NCBI GenBank assembly: GCA_001839685.1
Contig: MLAK01000509.1
Span: 66,636 to 130,635 of the forward strand
Length of the DNA stretch: 64,000 nucleotides
Direction: 5' to 3'
From: Tritrichomonas foetus
Lineage: Eukaryota > Parabasalia > Tritrichomonadida > Tritrichomonadidae
The notes beneath the pieces were generated by a model. That model had not been told where the DNA came from. It saw nothing but the letters and a program-made list of their open reading frames with translations, and ran no database searches. Of the stretch, positions 9,459-19,686 are shown one piece after another. Within the stretch, counting starts at the first letter, position 1. Every line of letters begins with the position of its first letter. The translations under genes and the position numbers were made by a program.

Positions 9459-11168
9459 CTAATATAATAACGAATGATCATTTTTGCTTGGCATCTTTTC
9501 AAAAACCGCGGGTGCATAATGCGTTAAAACTTTACTTGAAGCTGATTCTTTATCATTACTAAAGTATTCTGAAATTATTTCAACCTCTTCATCAATATTC
9601 ACATCATAGCCTCTTCTTGATGCTTTTTTCGTAATGTAAGTCCATTTTCTAATGAAAGTGTTCGACTTTTTCGGAGGAGGTTTCTGTGCCTGTGCTTGTT
9701 TTTGGGCTATCTTCATTTTATGGAACTGTGTTTTATTGATTTTCGCCATTTCATTGAGAACTAAATTGGCCTTTTCCATATTTATGCGACACCAGTGTGA
9801 AGTTGCAGCGATCGAAATTGCATCAAACATTTCAACAATTCCAACACGTGAATTTTCAACGATCCACTCATCTGGTGGTTGTTTAAGCCAAATCTCCATT
9901 ACAGTTTCAGAAAGCTTTGTATGCTCAGAGTTTACAAACTGAGCAAGAAAAGCAAATGAACTATGTGAAATTGGCTTAAAAATCGGCCTTGTCATTTTCG
10001 CAAACACAAAAAGTAGAATATCTAAACATTGTTGTTGTTTTGATGCATTAGTAAGTGGCCATACACGCTGCATATGGCGTAAAATCTCAACAATATTGTC
10101 TGGGTGAACCGTTAAAATAGCTGAGAAGAATTGTTTAACATTAATTAAATACAGCGATAAATATGGAAGTGAAATGGCAGGAATTAAAGACTCCTTGATA
10201 ACTTTCATTAAATAGTCAGGAAGTGGTGGTGGTGTGTGTGAGATAATGTGAGTCAATAATACAATCATCGGCATTCCACAATAAGGAATTGAATAACCTT
10301 CAATTAATGATTGCAATTGATTATTTACGAAATTTATCAATTGTAGTCTATCATTCGGTCGATTGTCATAAAAAATTCGAAGAAATGAAACAAGCTGGTT
10401 CCTTTCATTTGCATCAGGAAGTTGTGTCAAAGTTATTGCTTTATGTACAACACTGAGGTTGACGAATTCAGCGTCTGGAAAAAGAGTTACAAACCGATTC
10501 AAAATTTGATAACAATAAAAAAGATGAGGCCATGATGGTTCTGTCACTGTCATTACGAAATCCAAAGTTTGTTGCTTTGTTGGAAATATTGGATCTTTTC
10601 GAAATATATTGGATTCGATCATATAAAAAATGCCTCTTTGAAATTTTGGATTCAATAATTGTGCTTCCTGTTCGTTATTGAATAAATCTATTAATTCGAA
10701 AAGATATTTTTCTTTTAATTCTTTTGCTTGAATTTCTGAATCTGGATCTGTAAAATCAAACACTTCGCTACAAAGCACCAATTTTTTTGACAGTACGTTT
10801 TCAAATTCTTTGTCTGTGACGAGGGGGAGCGGTGGTGCTTCTTCGTATATTTTATGAGAGCTGTGGATTTCGTGGTTTGTTGAGAAAGATATGCAGTTTG
10901 GAATAGATTCGGAATCAAAGGACTTTCGGGGGTTACTAGGCGTGATTAAAGACGAAGGATAGACATGAATAGCGGGCATTCTTTCCGACAATTTCAAATG
11001 CGGAGGTTGAGCAGGAGGTTTCAGGGGAATGTATAGACGGTGTCGATTCACCATCACGAATTGTTGAGGAGTTTTCGGTCGTCCCGAGTGGAGTCGGGCT
11101 GATTTCATTCCTCCAAAGCTCGTTAATGATTTTCTGAATTTATTTGGATCAATGAATTTATAAATCAT
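9459..11168 (-). CDS. PP2A regulatory subunit B56 (B')
   Basis: 569 residues. B56 subunits direct protein phosphatase 2A to substrates carrying LxxIxE motifs. The body (about residues 120-500) shows the B56 HEAT-like superhelix with family landmarks: the CSEVFDF segment, SWPHLFYCYQILNRF (usual form AWPHLQLVYEFFLRF), RNQLVSFLRIFY, LPYLSLYL, and RVWPLTNASKQQQCL (usual WPKTHSPKEVMFL). Residues 1-115 are a basic, low-complexity extension; residues from about 490 are Lys-rich and unrecognised. The ATG follows TTTTCAAA, an initiator-like sequence. Confidence 0.87.
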   Translation of the reverse strand: MIYKFIDPNKFRKSLTSFGGMKSARLHSGRPKTPQQFVMVNRHRLYIPLKPPAQPPHLKLSERMPAIHVYPSSLITPSNPRKSFDSESIPNCISFSTNHEIHSSHKIYEEAPPLPLVTDKEFENVLSKKLVLCSEVFDFTDPDSEIQAKELKEKYLFELIDLFNNEQEAQLLNPKFQRGIFYMIESNIFRKDPIFPTKQQTLDFVMTVTEPSWPHLFYCYQILNRFVTLFPDAEFVNLSVVHKAITLTQLPDANERNQLVSFLRIFYDNRPNDRLQLINFVNNQLQSLIEGYSIPYCGMPMIVLLTHIISHTPPPLPDYLMKVIKESLIPAISLPYLSLYLINVKQFFSAILTVHPDNIVEILRHMQRVWPLTNASKQQQCLDILLFVFAKMTRPIFKPISHSSFAFLAQFVNSEHTKLSETVMEIWLKQPPDEWIVENSRVGIVEMFDAISIAATSHWCRINMEKANLVLNEMAKINKTQFHKMKIAQKQAQAQKPPPKKSNTFIRKWTYITKKASRRGYDVNIDEEVEIISEYFSNDKESASSKVLTHYAPAVFEKMPSKNDHSLLY

Positions 11169-11791
11169 TTTGAAAATCGGAAAATAAATATATTGAAAAA
11201 GTTTCTCTCTATTTTGTTTAGCTATTTAATTTTTGAATATATCACTCTTCGATAATTAATAAAAAGTTATCGTGTTTTTTTAAGATCTTGAGAATATTTC
11301 AATTCAAAGATTTTTATAAAATTTATGTACCAAAGAAAAAGGATTTTCAAAATATATAAGTATAGACACAATGTATTATGTGTGTTAGATAGTGTTATTA
11401 CTTAGAAATGATACAAGTGTTGAATGGGCTTTATTGTTTCGAATAGAATTTGTTCGATCTTATTGGATGAACAATTTTTTGATGTGCTTTATAAAGTATT
11501 TAATTTTTTTCATTTTCGGGAATTTTTGACCATCATCTGAATGAAAAAATGACATATGTCAAGCCATATATATATTAAGGACTGTTTTTGAATTATCTTT
11601 TAATGTGCCTTTACTACTCAAAACCAAAATGGAATTCTATAAAAATTTTTCATGTATGAACTTTACAGAAGGAAAAATGTCTGATATAAATCCTGTTTAA
11701 TATTCAATAAGAGTGAATATCTGCAAGTGATACTTTTTTTAACCTATTTTTTGTGTTTTCGCCCATCATTGGGATTCGTTTTTCATATCAA
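11169..11791. other. Divergent promoter region between B56 and TM9 genes
   Basis: About 620 bp of AT-rich sequence between two divergent genes. Initiator-like TCA sites occur at both ends; nothing else is recognisable. Confidence 0.5.
11783..11791 (+). promoter_or_regulatory. Initiator-like element of the TM9 gene
   Basis: TCATATCAA directly precedes the ATG at 11792. It supports that start over the upstream GTG-led extension of the open frame. Confidence 0.45.
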
Positions 11792-13426
11792 ATGTCAATG
11801 TTATTTTTGTTTTCACTTCTATGTTACTCACACCAAGAAAATGCAATTATTACAATTGGATCCTTTTATAGCAAAGATCACTATATACCAATTAGCCCAT
11901 CATGGCATCAAATTTTTTGTGATGAAAAAAATAATGTAAATTATTCCTTTTTTTCATTTCTTGAAATATCTGGTCACTCAGAATGTATTATTGATATTAA
12001 TCACAATGAAGACAATCATTTTGTAAAAATCAGTCAATTAAATCGAAAAGATCGTGAAATGTTAAAAACTTTAATAGATTATGATTATGACTATCACTTT
12101 TACTTAGATGGAGATCCAATGCTCCACCATAATGCAAAAGTTGGGTATGTAAATAATGATGGAAAACATATTTTATTCAATTCAATCTCTTTTGATGTGA
12201 TTCACAATATTTTTTCTGTTTCTTTTGATTCCACTCTGAACAATACTGAAGATTTTCTTGTTGAGAACCTTCAAGAATTACATTTGCATTTTCAAATCAC
12301 AAATCTTCAAAATGAATCCACACTTAATGAAAAAAATTCTGAAAAAATTGAATATAATTTCTCATTTTGTTGGGTTTTATTTTTGACACTTGCTTCGATT
12401 TTAGCTTTTTATATTATTGTTCTAAAACACATTTTAAAGTCATTAAAATTTGATAACATTCATGCATTTGCGGAGAAAGGTTGGCTTGCCCTTAAAAATG
12501 ATGTTTTTCGACTCCCACCGGATTCTAGAATCATAGCCCGAAATTTAGGGTGGGGTTTCCAACTGCTACTTGCTTTTTTTATTTGCTTCCTTCAAAGAAC
12601 AAATAAAAATGAAATGCAAGTTCCTCAAATTGTTAGTTTATACATTACAAAATTGATTAGTTCAGCAATCATGGGCGGTTTTTTATCTGGTATTGCTTAT
12701 AAAAAGATACGTCCAAAATTTGCTTTACTTGAATATTTCCATGCCTCAATTAGACTTCCTGTTTTTGTAATAATGTTTATTTTTCTCCTTATTATAGCAT
12801 CGCCTAATTACTCATCTATTTCGATTTCTTTTGAGAGTTTGATTGCTTTTGTTTCTTTTGATTTCATTTTGTTCTATTGTGGCTGTTTTTTTGGGAAAAT
12901 GATGCTTAAACCAATAAAAACTGGAAATTTTTCTAAGAATCGAAGATTATTCCAGAAAAATAAATTCTTGTTAGGAAGATATTTATGTCCTCCTGCTGCC
13001 TTGTTTTTATTTTTATCGATGATTCCTCAAATTAACATTCTTCTGGAAATTTCTTGGCATGGAAAATCATTTTCTAATTTTTCAACTTTTAGATTATTTT
13101 TGGATCTTGTTTTTTCATTCATACAAACTGCTTTAATTGGGATTATTATTTCATATATTAAGTTGAAATTTGAAGATTGGCGATGGTGGTGGACTTCTTT
13201 TTGGTCAGGTGGAATGGTTGGTCTATTTTACATTATTTATTCCATTATATATGCACTCTTCATAATGAATGCAAAGGGAAGTGAATCAATGCTGATTTTC
13301 ACAATTGCTAATACCTTAATTGGTGTTGCATTATCACAAGTTTATGGTTCTATTTCTTTCCTTGGATCATTTTTCTTTATCCGCAAAATTTATATGAATA
13401 ATGAACGTGTTTTCACATTATTATGA
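11792..13426 (+). CDS. TM9 superfamily (nonaspanin) membrane protein
   Basis: 544 residues from the first in-frame ATG; a second ATG follows at 11798. A signal peptide (MSMLFLFSLLCYSHQ) leads a lumenal domain of about 190 residues with the family's HHNAKVGY-like motif. GWLALKNDVFRLPPDSRI matches the nonaspanin loop GW-x-x-x-x-DVFRPP, and about nine membrane segments follow. TM9 proteins act in the Golgi and endosomes, sorting membrane proteins. The C-terminus ends in MNNERVFTLL rather than the usual KxD/E retention tail. Only 20 bp after the TGA, and just after a TGTAAACC poly(A)-like signal, lies an A22 tract. Confidence 0.85.
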   Translation: MSMLFLFSLLCYSHQENAIITIGSFYSKDHYIPISPSWHQIFCDEKNNVNYSFFSFLEISGHSECIIDINHNEDNHFVKISQLNRKDREMLKTLIDYDYDYHFYLDGDPMLHHNAKVGYVNNDGKHILFNSISFDVIHNIFSVSFDSTLNNTEDFLVENLQELHLHFQITNLQNESTLNEKNSEKIEYNFSFCWVLFLTLASILAFYIIVLKHILKSLKFDNIHAFAEKGWLALKNDVFRLPPDSRIIARNLGWGFQLLLAFFICFLQRTNKNEMQVPQIVSLYITKLISSAIMGGFLSGIAYKKIRPKFALLEYFHASIRLPVFVIMFIFLLIIASPNYSSISISFESLIAFVSFDFILFYCGCFFGKMMLKPIKTGNFSKNRRLFQKNKFLLGRYLCPPAALFLFLSMIPQINILLEISWHGKSFSNFSTFRLFLDLVFSFIQTALIGIIISYIKLKFEDWRWWWTSFWSGGMVGLFYIIYSIIYALFIMNAKGSESMLIFTIANTLIGVALSQVYGSISFLGSFFFIRKIYMNNERVFTLL

Positions 13427-13446
13427 GTGTAAACCTTATTTATGCC

Positions 13447-13468
13447 AAAAAAAAAAAAAAAAAAAAAA
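13447..13468 (+). repeat. A22 homopolymer just past the TM9 stop
   Basis: Twenty-two A residues begin 20 bp after the stop codon, where an mRNA poly(A) tail would start. It may be the footprint of a retroposed copy or a simple homopolymer. Confidence 0.9.
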
Positions 13469-13945
13469 CGATCACCTCAAATACTTATCCTGGATTAATC
13501 TTTTTTGAATAAGCAGAGGAAGATAACAGTGAAAATAGAAATAGAATATTCAAGGTAATAAAAAGTCCTTTATTGTGCATTGATGTTCAGACAGATGATT
13601 TGCTTTTTCTTTAAAAAATATTTCCCGAATTTTGATCATGTGAGTTTGATTGTTGTTTATGAAAAAATCATAGATGTTCTATTAAACATGAAAATAATCA
13701 CATTTGGATATCGAAAAGAATAATGAATCCTATGTTGATACTAATATCTTGTGAATTTATATCTGTATTAGGATTCTTTAATTAAAGTTCAACAGCTATT
13801 AAATGAACATTTTCACAAGAAATATGCAGTTGGTTTTTCAAGTAAATTACTAAAAATTGTTAACCATTTTCGAAATATTATTTCTAGATTTTAATATTGA
13901 TATTAGGATGAGTGAGTAAGAGAGACACGATTTCTAAATAATATT
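13469..13945. other. Intergenic spacer, no gene seen
   Basis: AT-rich sequence between the A22 tract and the ankyrin pseudogene. No coding-like reading was found. Confidence 0.4.
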
Positions 13946-15300
13946 TTACACAATCCATATGGAAAAATTGTGTCTTAATATAAATAAAACTTCATAATTT
14001 CTCATGTGATTGGAATGATCACGAAAATTAGTCATTAAGGAATACCTATTTTGACAAGTTCTATGAAGTGGTGTCCAATGGAATACATTATTTAATTTAA
14101 ATATATGTTGAAAGTAATCATGAAAGATAATATTCAATAATATTTTGAGTACAAATATCAATTTTGGAATGCTTTCAAAAAACTTCAACTCTGCCCAAGA
14201 TCTCCTTATTACATATAAAATGAAGTGGTGTTTCTTGAATATGGGAATTTAATTTCATAAATAGTAAAAATTTTGCAAATATCATTGAACTTGATTGATT
14301 GAATTAATGATAGGGTGCATCACTAATAGATTTAAAATATTAATGTGTCGTCATTTGGATGAATAATGAATAGGTGTTTCATGAAATTAACTTTTCATTC
14401 ACTATAAAAATTCTTTAGAATTATTATCTAAATTAGAATGCTCTCGGAAAATCTCAAGAATTTTCAAAGTAATTTCTCTTGAACAAAATTCACTACTATT
14501 TGCTTCAATTGACAGGTGCGTTAGTAAAAGCTCAACAAATTGAAAATATCTTTTTTTCGCATGAAGTATCAATTGGCGTTTCTTTCATAAAAAATCTAAA
14601 TTCCATTTATCAACATTCAAAACCCCGAATTACACTCTTTAAAATATCATCTTTTAGATTATCATAAGCATTCAAAATTGGCAACAATATCTTGATAATA
14701 TTATCATGGTTGTATTCGATGTCAGAACCCAATAATGTATCAGAAATACCATTTAAAAATTTGTGAAAATCATGAGTTCTTTTATAGATTAAATTGATGT
14801 CAATACTTGGATGTTTTAGAGGAAAGCTAAAAACTTCCAGAAATCCATTTTTGCAACATCATAAATTAGTGTTTCTTCATATATCTTGTCAACTCCATAT
14901 AAATATGAGAAAACAATTTGGAATGCGACATTATATCATCTTTCGAGTTCATATTGACCAGATAATGTGCTAGAATGAGTTTACAAATTTCAAGATAGTT
15001 GTCTCTACTTATATATTGAAGTGGTTTTTTAGGAAAATAATTTCAAATCAATATTTATTATGAATAATGACTATATGAAGATACTATTTAAATTAATATC
15101 AAGACATGGATGAAGCTTTAATAACAGTTAAACCAAATCATAATTCATAGTTTTACACATTAAATGAATCATTGCTCTTTGAATGCAATTTATGATGTCA
15201 TTTAAATATTGCAATTAACTTGATTCACATATAAAACATAATCTTTCGAATTAATATCAAAGCAATAAAGATGAACAATGTTGATGAAAATAAATACTTT
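13946..15300 (-). pseudogene. Decayed ankyrin-repeat array
   Basis: On the minus strand, TPLH-type ankyrin starts recur near 15180, 15020, 14866, 14572, 14372, 14222 and 14064, mostly about 150-160 bp apart. Fragments such as KPLQYISRDNYLEICKLIL and TPLHFICNKEILGRVEVF are clear ankyrin helices, and LLKLHPCLDINLN is a repeat end. Several repeat bodies carry internal stops or frameshifts (TGA in the 14222 and 14372 units, a one-base shift in the 14866 unit), so this is a dead gene. The spacing and a GGAATTTA-like motif 25 bp before some TP codons match the array at 46.5-48.2 kb. Limits are approximate. Confidence 0.65.
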
Positions 15301-15507
15301 ATGTTAAATGGTGATTCGTCATTATGATTTCATATTTATTACCTATTTTCACTATGATATTTCGCAACATAAGATAGAGCAACAAGCATATATCCCACAA
15401 AAATGTTTGATTATCATCGTTTAGAATCATTCATCATGGTTGCTTTTCATTCTTTGATATTAAATGAATATCAAAAATTTTTTGGTCATAAAAACGAGTT
15501 TAGATTT

Positions 15508-16824
15508 TCATTTACTCAGATTTATTACGTTTAGTAGAAAAGGAATCACCACAATTCCGATTTGTGAAACTGATGTTATGCATCTCCACTTGACTTGATT
15601 GCCTAGAAAGATACACGGTTGAGCAGTTGATGTAATAAGCACTTCATCAAATAATAAACATAAGTTGGCGATAAATTCGGATAAAAACAACGAATTCTCT
15701 GATATGTGAATGATATTGACTAATTTTCTATTTATGGTTAATAATACTGGTTTTCTTAATTTTGCTCCAACAATAGTTAAATTCCCAAATAATGAACTAA
15801 ATTGCTTGATATCATTTTCATCGAAAAATTCGTTATTTATTTCAACTACTGTTGGAATTTTTTTGCTTGGAATCTCGTTTTCATATTCATAATGAAAACA
15901 AAAGTTCTTTGGAAAAACATTGAGAAAACAATCTTCTTTTATTGGCAATTTAGAAATCATCATCGAAAATTCTTCATCGATTTTCAAACTGGAGAAATCC
16001 AATTTTTTGTTTATTTTTGGAACCTCCAATTCGAATTTTGATAAATTGGTAAAATTTTCGAAATCACACTTTTTGATTTGGAGTTCTTGAAGCCACTCGT
16101 CAGTGAAAGGCTCAAAGACCATCGTTGGCTTGCATTCAAATTTCAAAATAGGAATTTTCAATGAAAGAAAGGCGTTTTGGTGATTCCCAATTTCTTCACG
16201 AAGAAAACTGGAAGAACAAAGTGTGTTGATGTAATTTAGTGGTTCATCAACTAAAATTATGCTTTGGTTTGAAGAGGAAAATGACTCAATATTTCGAAAT
16301 TCAGAAGAAGCAAAAAAATCTGAATTATTTGATTCTCCCTTGATTTTGATTGGCTTGCTTGGAAAAGGAAAATATGATTCTTTGGTGTAATTTTTGAAGG
16401 AAAAAGTTGTTTCAATTTCATGAAATGGAAAATCGATATATTGGAAATCTGATTTGACTGAATTATCGGATTTTATTGGCCTGAAATGTTCAATTAAATG
16501 ATTTGATATATCAAAAATGATTTTCTTACCGGAAATTTGAAATGACTGTGAATTAATAAATGATGCAAATATTTCTGTTTCGATTTCGTCATATAAGCTC
16601 AAATTGTTGGAATTTAATTCAACTAGAGAATCGTATTTCACCATATCTTCTTCTAATTTGGGGTTTGGAGTGAATAATATATTATGCGACTGAACTTTCA
16701 TCTCGAGATTCCATTTTTGAAAAGAATCATATTCATACTGTGTGATGTATGCCAAGACATCCTTTTGCGATCGCTTTGTGTTGGGAATCAAGGCAAAATC
16801 GGAATTCATACTTTTTTGATGCAT
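15508..16824 (-). CDS. Uncharacterised protein, possible XPF/SHOC1-like C-terminus
   Basis: 438 residues from the first ATG; the frame extends one TTG codon further. An initiator-like CATCAAAA sits just before a second ATG at 16809, which may be the true start. The protein is acidic, with many Asn and Ser and no repeats, signal or membrane segments. Residues about 330-420 form an alternating beta/alpha region (VVEINNEFF, NLTIVGAKLRKPVLLTI, VNIIHISENSLFLSEFIA) faintly recalling the inactive XPF-nuclease-like domain of ZIP2/SHOC1 meiotic proteins. That is only a suggestion; I do not recognise the gene. Confidence 0.55.
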   Translation of the reverse strand: MHQKSMNSDFALIPNTKRSQKDVLAYITQYEYDSFQKWNLEMKVQSHNILFTPNPKLEEDMVKYDSLVELNSNNLSLYDEIETEIFASFINSQSFQISGKKIIFDISNHLIEHFRPIKSDNSVKSDFQYIDFPFHEIETTFSFKNYTKESYFPFPSKPIKIKGESNNSDFFASSEFRNIESFSSSNQSIILVDEPLNYINTLCSSSFLREEIGNHQNAFLSLKIPILKFECKPTMVFEPFTDEWLQELQIKKCDFENFTNLSKFELEVPKINKKLDFSSLKIDEEFSMMISKLPIKEDCFLNVFPKNFCFHYEYENEIPSKKIPTVVEINNEFFDENDIKQFSSLFGNLTIVGAKLRKPVLLTINRKLVNIIHISENSLFLSEFIANLCLLFDEVLITSTAQPCIFLGNQVKWRCITSVSQIGIVVIPFLLNVINLSK

Positions 16825-17185
16825 CAAACCTGCATCAAATTTGCTTCAAGCTGAATTTTGAATTTTCAAATTTTCTTTTCTCAGCATTCATCTAATTAAA
16901 ACGTAATAATAATATTCTTTATACTGAGATCGCTTTATTTTATCACAAAGTCTAAAATGAAAATTATCAGATTTTATCGAATCATTTATAATTCCAAACA
17001 TATTCTTTATTTATTCTTTAATTGTTCACTTTCGTAATAAATATTTGTTTAATTGAAAGTGATTTGGAAATTAGATAAAAAAATAGAAATTAAAATTGTA
17101 GTTCTGAATTTACTCAAACAAAAAACAAACAAACAAACAAGCAAGCAAGCAAATAAGCAAGCATAAAAACAAACAATCAAAAAAC
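16825..17185. other. Intergenic spacer with a tetranucleotide repeat
   Basis: AT-rich spacer holding the 3' flank of the ubiquitin-like gene and the 5' flank of the uncharacterised gene; only the CAAA/CAAG repeat stands out. Confidence 0.5.
17126..17163. repeat. Short CAAA/CAAG tetranucleotide repeat
   Basis: CAAA units change into CAAG units and back. The tract lies some 20 bp past the stop of the neighbouring minus-strand gene, within its probable 3' untranslated region. Confidence 0.85.
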
Positions 17186-17827
17186 TCATGGTTGAAGATT
17201 ACTTTCGTCATGGGGTTTCACAACTTCATGGCAAGTACTCAACTGATGGATGGCAGTAATGACTGAGTCATTATCTTCATCTGTTTCTGATGCCTGGCCT
17301 GATCTGAAGCAGAGAGGCAGAGGATCGATTGATACATCATCCAACTTCGGAGACAAAACTGTGAGTTCTTCAGCAGGAATTTCGTTTGTTGTCAACTTTT
17401 CTTCTTGCTGCTGAAGAATTAGGTCGTAAACGGTGGACGTTCTTCTGTAATAATCGAATAATAAGAAAGATAAATCTGATACTTTTAGAGCTTCTTCGAA
17501 AATGCCATTCTGTCGACGAACGAATCTCTGTGCTTCTGGATCGATCTGTTCAATGACTTCAGCAGGTTGTCCTGCTTTCTTTCTGCGATATTTACGTATT
17601 TTTTTGTATATGACGAAAATCGTATCGTTTGTTTGAACCCCCTGAACTCCAAGAGAAAGATCCATCTTTAGTTGGGTTCCATTTGAGATACAAATTAGTT
17701 GGGTATTTGGAGGTGATTTGATTTGCGCTGCTTCGATGACTGATCGAACTGTATCTGTTCTTTTCGGGGTGAGAGGAATGTGTTTCCCGGCGGCCGGCCA
17801 AAGGGTAACATTCAAAATCGCATCCAT
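17186..17827 (-). CDS. Protein with N-terminal ubiquitin-like fold
   Basis: 213 residues. Residues 1-75 read as a ubiquitin-type beta-grasp: ILNVTLWPAAGKHIPLT, a helix TVRSVIEAAQI, then PNTQLICISNGTQLKMDLSL and TIFVIYKK, the final strand. A basic KIRKYRRKKAG patch follows; residues 95-213 are acidic with no known domain. No C-terminal di-Gly is exposed, so it is a domain-bearing protein and not a conjugated modifier. TTTTTTCAC, initiator-like, stands directly before the ATG. Function unknown. Confidence 0.6.
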   Translation of the reverse strand: MDAILNVTLWPAAGKHIPLTPKRTDTVRSVIEAAQIKSPPNTQLICISNGTQLKMDLSLGVQGVQTNDTIFVIYKKIRKYRRKKAGQPAEVIEQIDPEAQRFVRRQNGIFEEALKVSDLSFLLFDYYRRTSTVYDLILQQQEEKLTTNEIPAEELTVLSPKLDDVSIDPLPLCFRSGQASETDEDNDSVITAIHQLSTCHEVVKPHDESNLQP

Positions 17828-18624
17828 GTGAAAAAATTTATATGTAATTCTTGATTATCACTTTTGTCAACTCAACCGCAAAAAGGTTGTCAAAATTAAA
17901 AGGAAAAAAGAAAATATCAGTAAATGAAAAAGATCACATTTCCGAAATCTTTTATTAGAAAGGAGCTTTTAATAGCTGAATATATTTTTGGAAGTTTTTT
18001 TTTTTATTGCGATGATTATGAATATTGATGGGCAGATTCAAAGCTGTTCGAAAATGGATATATAGCTAATATGTGAAGCACATTGGCATTTAATGGCTCT
18101 TTTTCACGTTATTTGGTAGTAAATCGATCTATTCAATGAAATTTTTAGATTTTTTTTGGGTAATAATCAAAATCTGACAAAATCGAGCTTATAATTCACC
18201 ATAAAATTTCTTACACTTTATCGCGTAGAATGACTTTTTGAATATAAAAAGTAGATAATCATTCAAATTTTCAAAGATTAGAATCTACATGATTAACAAA
18301 AGTAACAATCACAGTTATTTTACAATTTTTATCGTAAGGAATTTTTTTTGCGTTAAAGTAGTTATGGTGAATTAGAAGCTCAAAGTATGATTATCATTTT
18401 TTTATTTCTTTTTATTTCTATGATCTGTAAAGGAAAATTTGATTCATAGCATTAAATCAGTTATTTTTTCCTTATACGTTTCATTGTAGTACTAAAGAAA
18501 AGAATGATAACGTGAAATTATCTCAATTTAGATTTTTTTTTTTCATTTTGTCGTATGAAATTACACAATTGATATGTTAGTAATTCAAAGATATAAAAGT
18601 GTATCAATAAAATGTTTACATTTT
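17828..18624. other. Intergenic spacer, no gene seen
   Basis: About 800 bp, AT-rich, with T-runs. No coding-like stretch or RNA gene was recognised. Confidence 0.4.
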
Positions 18625-19541
18625 TTATTTTATTTCTTTCACACGAAATTCTAATGATTCAATCATATCATCCCAATCATCCCAATTTTGGAAGAATGCT
18701 TTAGTTTGATTAATCAACGATTTTTGTGAAGTATCTTCTGGAATTTGTCCTCCATGATTTCTAATGTGCGGATCAGCTCCGTTTTTCAGAAGGAGCTTAG
18801 CAGTAGTATATTTCCCATTACTAATCGCTAAATGAAGTGGTGTATCACCAACTTTATCTTGCGCATCAAAATCGGCACCAAAACTAATCAAAGCTGCCGC
18901 AAATTCGGTTGCTCCGTATTTTGCAGCGATATGAAGAGGTGTTTGGTGAAAAATAATAAGAAACACCAATATAAAAGGACAATAATAAAACATTAGATTC
19001 AAGATCGAAATCAGCACCTGCAATAATTAGTGGATCAATAACAGATGACATTGCCGCGGTTGCTGCATAGTGAATTGCATTCCATCCCATTGCTGAAACT
19101 GCATTAGCGTCAATTCCATAATTTATTAAAGACAGTATTACATCAGATGAGCCATTTTGTGCAGCAAGATGAAGAGGTGTCATATAAAAAAAAAAATCTA
19201 ATTTTTTCATTATTACAAATATTACCATCTGCTTTATTCTTCAAAAGAAATTCGACACTACTTTGGTGTCTGTTTGCTGCAGCACAATGAAGGGCTGTCC
19301 ATCCATCATCAGTTTGTGAGTTAACATCAATGATTGGCAAGCAGAATTCTATACAAGTTAAGCTTCCATAAGATGCAGCCAGATGAAGGAGTGTAACATT
19401 TTTACGCCATTTCCCACAAATTGGAAACTGTGGAACAATTGGCGGTTTATCTGATACAAGCTTCTCAAGTTTTTCAAGGTTACTTGAGATGACACATTTA
19501 ATGATTTCATCCAGTACATGATTATTTGTTGTTTCATTCAT
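18625..19541 (-). CDS. Ankyrin-repeat protein, frame interrupted twice at repeat boundaries
   Basis: Three overlapping frames together make one ankyrin protein of about 280 residues. The first (from ATG 19541) ends its second repeat with VEFLLKNKADGNICNN; the second resumes at TPLHLAAQNGSSDVI and ends in AGADFDLESN; the third resumes at TPLHIAAKYGATEFA and runs to the stop. Both breaks lie in the same place, four residues into the loop after the Asp-x-Asn/Asp motif. The surplus over a normal seven-residue loop is about 19 and 40 bp, and both shift the frame the same way. One break includes a T11 run, where a base-count error is possible; the other has no long homopolymer. Introns or a recent pseudogene could explain this. 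About six repeats; partner unknown. Confidence 0.65.
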
Positions 19542-19686
19542 TTAAATATATGTTTTTTCAGTGTCTATAACTGGATTTTTGTTGATTTTCTGAGATTTTC
19601 ATGAGACGGAAATTTCAATTATTTGAAAATTGAGTGGTTTATCTGAAATGTGATATAAAATTGATTTTCGATAATACCAAACTATC

